Assembly: GCF_030287445.1 (NCBI RefSeq)
Contig: NZ_JASVWB010000002.1
Span: 3,596,001 to 3,660,000, forward strand
Length of the DNA: 64,000 nt
Origin: Streptomyces sp. ALI-76-A
GTDB lineage: Bacteria > Actinomycetota > Actinomycetes > Streptomycetales > Streptomycetaceae
Direction of reading: 5' to 3'
Both the position numbers and the translations under genes were made by a program. The notes beneath the pieces are model-generated. The model saw nothing but the letters and a program-made list of their open reading frames with translations. It ran no database searches and had not been told where the DNA came from. Shown in pieces: positions 59,688 through 64,000 of the stretch (the stretch's first letter is position 1; every line of letters starts with the position of its first letter).

Positions 59688-62024
59688 CTACTTGGCGGAC
59701 GGCCCCACCTGGACCGAGATCGTCGAGCCGTCCAGCGGCTCCTTCGTGATCTTGATCCGGGTGTTGGTGTCAGTGACCTTGACGCCCGCGAGCGGGTTCG
59801 AGGGGTCGTAGTAGGTCGATGTGCCGTCGTCGAAGACCGGGACGCCGGCCCGCGACTTGATCTTGGTCGGGACACCCGCGTTGTGCAGGGTGATCGCGTC
59901 CGTCTGCTGCCGGCTGAAGGTCGAGTCGAAGGACTGGACGCGGTTGCGCATCAGCGTGCCGTTGGCCCACTTCAGCGGCGCCGGGTGGGCGTCGACCGGC
60001 AGGATCAGCCCCTCACCGTGGTGCTGGCTGGTGTTGTCGTCGGCCTGGGAGGTGTCCCACTTCCAGATCAACAGGCCGTTCTGGTACGGGTAGTGCTCCA
60101 CCCAGTCCGGACGGGTCGTCGAGAAGCCGTAGTTGTACGGGCCGGCCTTGAGGGTCTTGTCGTACGACACGTACTGGCGGTTCTCGGCGATGTAGTACTG
60201 CGGGTAGTCGTCCGTGATGGACGCGCCGATACGGGTGAAGCCGCTCGCGGTCCAGGCGGCGTCCGCGGTCTCGGCGTTGTCGGAGAACAGGGCGGCGCCG
60301 TCGGCGGTCACCGTGATCCGGTCGGCCGTGAAGCCCTGCTGGGCGACGCCGCCGTCGGTGGCGTACCGGAAGCGCAGGCCGATCTTCTGGCCCGCGTAGG
60401 CGTCCAGCGAGTACGTCAGCTTCTGGTACGCCTCCACCGTGCCGGTGAGGGCCGGCTTGTCGCCGCCGTCACGCGGGATGGCGGAGCCGTCGGCCAGCTT
60501 GCCGTCGACCGGCGTCCAGTTGGCGCCGCCGTCGGTGGAGACCTCGGTGTAGAGGTAGTCGTAGTCCGCCTCGATGTCCCACCAGCCGTCGAGGGTCAGG
60601 CTCGCGGTGGACTTGCCGGTCAGGTCGACCGAGCGGGCCAGGGAGTTGCGCAGGTTGTCGCCGCTGCCGCTCCACCACTGGGTCGCGCCCTGCGCGGGGG
60701 TGACCACCTCGGTGGTGACCGTCTTGTCCGGCAGCTGGACGATGAGCGCCTGCGGGTTCTCGGTGTTGTACTCCGCCACGCCCAGGGTGTGGTTGGACTT
60801 CACGCCGGCCTTGGCGACGTCGTAGTCGAGCCAGCCGAGCTGGAGCTTGTCCCAGGAGTTCATGTCGCCGGGCAGGTCACCGATGGAGTCCTTGCCGGTG
60901 CCGAGCCAGGAACCGGACGACATCAGGGTCCAGAAGCCGGTGGAGTTCTCGCCGCCGCCGGAGGTGTCGTACTCGTCGGGCAGGCCGAGGTCGTGGCCGT
61001 ACTCGTGGGCGAAGACGCCCAGGCCGCCGTTCTCCGGCTGGATGGTGTAGTCGCCGATCCAGATGCCGGTGTCGCCGACCTCGGTGCCGCCGAGCTTGTT
61101 GGTGTCGGGGCCGGTGGAGCCGGCGTCGGTGCCGAAGGCGTACCAGCGGTGGGCCCAGATGGCGTCCGCGCCCTGCGCGCCGCCGCCCGCGGACTCGTCC
61201 TCACCGGCGTGCACGATCTGGAAGTGGTCGATGTAGCCGTCGGACTCGTTGAAGTCGCCGTCGCCGTCGAAGTCGTAGCGGTCCCACTGGTCGAACTCGG
61301 CCAGCTCCGCCTTGATCTCGGCGGCGCTGTCACCGGCCGCCTCGCGCTCGGCTACCCAGGCGCTGACGCCGTCCTGCACGGCGTACCAGGCACCGGTGGG
61401 CGCGTCGTTGGAGCCGTAACGGGCCTCGTTGTAGGGAACCTTGACCCAGTCGGTGACCTCGCCCTCGACCGAGTAGCGGCCCGAGGACTGCTTCTCGTAG
61501 TACTTCTTCAGCGATTCAGTGTTCTTGCCGGTGCCGAAGTACAGGTCCTGGAAGTGCTGCCGGTTGTAGTCCGCCTGCCAGGCCGTGCTGTTGTCGTTCG
61601 CCCGGTCCGGCTGGGCTATCTGGTTGTGCAGCGGGCCGGGGGTGCCGCCGTAGCGGCTGTCGATCTGGTCGCCGAACTCGACCAGGATCGTGAAGATCTT
61701 GTCGGTCTTCTCGCGGCCGAGTTCGACGTACTTGTCCTCGCCCTTGAGCTTGACGACCTTGGAACCGTCGCGGTCACTGACCTTGGCGGCACCGGAGATG
61801 ACCTGGTCGAGTGCTTCCTCGCGCTGTGCCTCCTGTGTCTTGGACAGCGGCCCGTCGAGGTCGTGCTCCCTGCTCTTCGCCGGCTGCGGGTCGTGCCCGT
61901 CCACGGCCACGGGTGCGCCGGGCGAATCCGCCTGGGCCACCGCGAAGGTCGAGAAGGTGACGGTGGCCGCGGCTAGCGCCACCACGGTCGCCGCCGTTCT
62001 GAACTGCCAGGATCTGCTGGTCAC
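59688..62024 (-). CDS. Secreted immune-inhibitor-A-like metalloprotease (M6)
   Basis: A 778-residue exported protease. Residues 1-32 (VTSRSWQFRTAATVVALAAA and on to AVAQA) are a Sec signal. An inhibitory pro-region follows, then the M6 core with FTILVEFGDQI, the zinc motif FAHEYGHDLGLPDEYD (HExxH) and GFWTLMSSGSW. The C-terminal half holds MAM/lectin-like beta domains (LDGWWDIEADYDYLYTEVST). The GTG at 62024 is preceded by GGGGGAGGAACTCAA; earlier starts to 62099 are unlikely. Monocistronic. Confidence 0.93.
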   Translation of the reverse strand: MTSRSWQFRTAATVVALAAATVTFSTFAVAQADSPGAPVAVDGHDPQPAKSREHDLDGPLSKTQEAQREEALDQVISGAAKVSDRDGSKVVKLKGEDKYVELGREKTDKIFTILVEFGDQIDSRYGGTPGPLHNQIAQPDRANDNSTAWQADYNRQHFQDLYFGTGKNTESLKKYYEKQSSGRYSVEGEVTDWVKVPYNEARYGSNDAPTGAWYAVQDGVSAWVAEREAAGDSAAEIKAELAEFDQWDRYDFDGDGDFNESDGYIDHFQIVHAGEDESAGGGAQGADAIWAHRWYAFGTDAGSTGPDTNKLGGTEVGDTGIWIGDYTIQPENGGLGVFAHEYGHDLGLPDEYDTSGGGENSTGFWTLMSSGSWLGTGKDSIGDLPGDMNSWDKLQLGWLDYDVAKAGVKSNHTLGVAEYNTENPQALIVQLPDKTVTTEVVTPAQGATQWWSGSGDNLRNSLARSVDLTGKSTASLTLDGWWDIEADYDYLYTEVSTDGGANWTPVDGKLADGSAIPRDGGDKPALTGTVEAYQKLTYSLDAYAGQKIGLRFRYATDGGVAQQGFTADRITVTADGAALFSDNAETADAAWTASGFTRIGASITDDYPQYYIAENRQYVSYDKTLKAGPYNYGFSTTRPDWVEHYPYQNGLLIWKWDTSQADDNTSQHHGEGLILPVDAHPAPLKWANGTLMRNRVQSFDSTFSRQQTDAITLHNAGVPTKIKSRAGVPVFDDGTSTYYDPSNPLAGVKVTDTNTRIKITKEPLDGSTISVQVGPSAK

Positions 62025-62258
62025 TTGAGTTCCTCCCCCGCGTTCGGGCGCGCGGAAGGAGGGGGTCCGGTCCTGGGGGGTCCGCGCGCGCGTGTTCAAC
62101 GCGTGTAGTCAAGTGACGACATTGGACTAGAGGTTGGCGAGAAAAGACAGACCTTGACTTGGACAGGTCAATTGCACTATGCGGAGCAGGTGTCCGATTT
62201 GCGAACACCGGAGCGAGGCCGGAGCACGGTCACCGGGAGACCCGCGGGAGACCGGAGG

Positions 62259-62330
62259 ACGGCCGGAGAACGGCCGGAGAACGTCCGGACCATGGCTGGA
62301 GTGATGCAGGAGTGATGCCGGAGTGACGTG
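62259..62330. repeat. 11-bp tandem repeats upstream of the metalloprotease gene
   Basis: ACGGCCGGAGA occurs at 62259 and 62270, with a partial third at 62281. A second series, GGAGTGATGC followed by A or C, occurs at 62298, 62309 and 62320 (last one altered). The period equals one DNA turn. The 533-bp gap 62025-62557 contains no gene that I can support; the repeats lie 235-305 bp from the protease start. Confidence 0.75.
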
Positions 62331-62557
62331 AGAAGGCGACGCCAGGGCGCTGTCGAACGGGCGCGCGGTTCTGTCCACTTGCTGGACGCCATGAACCCGT
62401 GCGCCCCCCGTGCTCCGGCACTGTTGGTCAGGTCACGCTTACCGTTCGTTCCACTCGGGCATGCAGGCGATTAGAGTCGATTGGCGGAACGCCCCGAATG
62501 CGGCGGAAAGCCAGGCCGACGCCCCCGTGGACCCCCACTTCCGAGGACACGATTGCC

Positions 62558-62830
62558 ATGCCTCGTCCGACTGTCACGCCTCTCCCGACGGCCGTACAGC
62601 TCGCCTGCGGTGCGTGCACCGTGGTCTTCTCGACGCTCGCCATGCTGCTGCTGTCCCGGACGAGTTCGGCCGTGGGCATCGCGTTGATCGCCGTCGCGGC
62701 ACTCGCCCTCGGGCTGCTGGTCGCGCTGAGGGTCCCGGTCCCGAAGTCCCGCCTGGTCGCGGTGAACCGGCCCGCCGTACAGCGGGCCGAGGCGACGGAA
62801 CCGGCACAGGCGCCCGCGCGGGCGGCGTAG
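62558..62830 (+). CDS. Small hypothetical membrane protein
   Basis: A 90-residue protein with two TM helices (VQLACGACTVVFSTLAMLLL and VGIALIAVAALALGLLVAL) and a polar tail rich in Ala/Glu. Not recognised. The ATG at 62558 follows GAGGA at eleven bases. The open frame upstream to 62399 is not conserved in character. Convergent with the RDD gene. Confidence 0.6.
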   Translation: MPRPTVTPLPTAVQLACGACTVVFSTLAMLLLSRTSSAVGIALIAVAALALGLLVALRVPVPKSRLVAVNRPAVQRAEATEPAQAPARAA

Positions 62831-62906
62831 CAGGCCCGGGGGGCCGCGGTGGCGTCCGGGCGGCCCGTGCGCGAGCGCGCCGTCTCCCGGCCCCGGTCGC
62901 GGGCGG

Positions 62907-63596
62907 TCAGCCGGCGCTGACCACCACCGTCTTCGCCGCCTTGTCGTGCAGGCCCTGCTTGTAGGGCTTGTCGAAGAAGCTCCAGCCGCCCGAGATCGCG
63001 GTCCAGACGCAGGCGCAGCAGAAGGCGAACGGGATCCACAGCACCGCCGAGCGGATCAGCGCGCTCTGCACGGACGGCGTGGCGCCGTTGTCGAGGTTGG
63101 CCACCCGCATGCCCAGCCACTTCTTGCCGAGCGTCTGGCCCGACCTGGTGATCAGGTACGTGTCGTAGGCGATGTAGAGCACGGCGGCGACGACCGACTG
63201 CCCGAACGACTTGCCGGCCTCGAACTCGTCGCCGCTCACCTCGTACTCGTTGACGCCGAACGCCCAGGTGAGCAGCCAGACCACGACACCCACCAGGATC
63301 ATGTCGATGATCCGGGCGAGTGTGCGTCTGCCGCTGTCGGCCAGCGGCGGCATGCCGGCCAGCGGGTCCCCGGAGGCAGGACCACCGCCGTACGGGCCGC
63401 CGCCACCGCCATAGGGGTCGCCGCCGCCACCGCCGTAGGGGTCGCCGCCCGGGGGGCCACCGCCGTAGGGCCCGCCCGCAGAGGGCGGCGGCCGGCTGCC
63501 GTACGGCGAACCCGCGCCCTCGGCGGGCGGGGGCTGCTTCCTGAACGGGTCGTCTTCCGGCGGCCGGCCGGAGCCGGGGGGCGGTTCGGTGCTCAT
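62907..63596 (-). CDS. RDD-family membrane protein with Gly/Pro-rich head
   Basis: A 229-residue protein. Residues 1-80 are a disordered cytoplasmic head with GGPYGG/GGDPYGGG repeats. The RDD domain follows: SGRRTLARIIDMILVGVVVW (with the Arg-Asp of the family name), YDTYLITRSGQTLGKKWLGM and the final FFDKPYKQGLHDKAAKTVVV. Four TM helices in all. RDD proteins may be ion exchangers. ATG start at 63596. It is downstream of another RDD gene. Confidence 0.9.
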   Translation of the reverse strand: MSTEPPPGSGRPPEDDPFRKQPPPAEGAGSPYGSRPPPSAGGPYGGGPPGGDPYGGGGGDPYGGGGGPYGGGPASGDPLAGMPPLADSGRRTLARIIDMILVGVVVWLLTWAFGVNEYEVSGDEFEAGKSFGQSVVAAVLYIAYDTYLITRSGQTLGKKWLGMRVANLDNGATPSVQSALIRSAVLWIPFAFCCACVWTAISGGWSFFDKPYKQGLHDKAAKTVVVSAG

Positions 63597-63709
63597 GGCC
63601 CGAGTCGACCGCGAACCCCCCGCCCCCGCATCCGGCGAGCGGCCGTCCGGGGGACCGGATCCCGTGGTGCCCGCGATCCGGGCGCCCGTGATGCCCGCGC
63701 GGTGTCCGG

Positions 63710-64000
63710 TCAGCGCGCCACGAACGTGTGCGCGGCCTTGTCGTGCCAGCACTGGCGCCACGGCCGGTCGAACAGGCACCACAGGACGCCCAGGACACCG
63801 ATGGCGAGCAGCCCGGGCACGCTGTAGGCGAGCCAGCGGCGCAGGGCGGCACCGAAGGACGGGGGCTCGTGCCCCTCGATGTCCCGCACGTCCAGGCCGA
63901 ACAGCTTCTTGCCGAGGGTCCGGCCCCATTTGGCGGTGGGCAGCACCTCGTAGAGGACGCCGAAGACCAGCAGGACGGCGAGGACGATGCCGAGGTACGC
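63710..64000 (-). CDS. RDD-family membrane protein, 5' partial
   Basis: The frame runs off the right edge, 96 residues visible. TM segment LGIVLAVLLVFGVLYE, then KWGRTLGKKLFGLDVRDIEG, AYSVPGLLAIGVLGVLWCLF and the end DRPWRQCWHDKAAHTFVA match the C-terminal part of an RDD domain. A GTG at 63946 is internal, not the start. It is a paralogue of the next gene, 113 bp downstream. Confidence 0.88.
   Translation of the reverse strand, partial: AYLGIVLAVLLVFGVLYEVLPTAKWGRTLGKKLFGLDVRDIEGHEPPSFGAALRRWLAYSVPGLLAIGVLGVLWCLFDRPWRQCWHDKAAHTFVAR

Noticed and set aside
59883..61976. 697-residue plus-strand ORF
   Set aside because: It is antisense to the metalloprotease gene, has Val/Gly/Arg-rich shadow composition and no ribosome binding site.
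62259..62330. Firm assignment as SARP boxes
   Set aside because: Only the spacing fits. The heptamer sequence does not match a SARP consensus I know, and no SARP gene is nearby.

Overview
The window is high-GC actinobacterial chromosome with strong G/C third-position bias, GTG/ATG starts behind GGAGG-type ribosome binding sites, and gene families typical of Streptomyces: DasR-type nag PTS genes, an XRE/DUF397 pair, DUF5753, DUF1707, DUF3618, a LAxTG sortase substrate and LacI regulators. A Streptomyces, most likely from the chromosome core, carries it. Most of the 64 kb is housekeeping sequence; one block, about 7.2-23.0 kb, is accessory.

Left flank (1-7.1 kb): UPF0303 protein (partial), F420-type oxidoreductase, FAH hydrolase, a short YidC with a DUF6412 partner, a secreted GH30 glycosidase and a SEC-C protein. 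Accessory island (7.2-21.1 kb): a MORC-like GHKL ATPase, a Z1-domain SF2 helicase and a Vsr endonuclease run rightward; a zinc-ribbon/HNH-like protein, a ParB-like protein, an SNF2-type helicase and a Dcm-type cytosine methyltransferase run leftward and meet vsr tail to tail with a 69-bp overlap. A divergent HTH/coiled-coil regulator and an anti-sigma-like ATPase/XRE/DUF397 triad follow, then an IS1380-type element (21.36-23.03 kb) whose transposase is frameshifted. The island looks like a composite restriction/anti-phage system and is the main candidate for a poorly described system.

Middle (23-43 kb): GT2 glycosyltransferase, DUF2267, Hsp20 with a clear promoter, a 29-bp minisatellite, a sortase-anchored alginate-lyase-like protein, an MFS transporter, DUF445, an SGNH hydrolase, DUF1707, an ABC-2 exporter (two permeases plus ATPase), a bifunctional penicillin-binding protein with a recently duplicated Thr/Gly tail, a GroES paralogue, DUF3618, Bcp, and two tandem HNH proteins directly upstream of tRNA-Leu(UAG).

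Right part (43.8-64 kb): rdgB, a putative lipoprotein, rph, the N-acetylglucosamine PTS genes nagF/nagE1/nagE2 with DasR-type dre sites, an MBL hydrolase, a membrane-anchored PemK/MazF-like protein, a cysteine-biosynthesis cluster (mec-like JAMM protease, LacI regulator, a Cys-containing leader peptide missed by ORF callers, a CysO-like carrier, cysM), an amino-acid permease, DUF2017, clpS, pncB, pncA, an immune-inhibitor-A metalloprotease and two RDD-family membrane proteins. Intergenic DNA is rich in tandem repeats (7-, 8-, 11-, 15-, 25-, 28- and 29-bp periods). A dispersed palindromic element supplies the TAG stop codons of both pncB and pncA.
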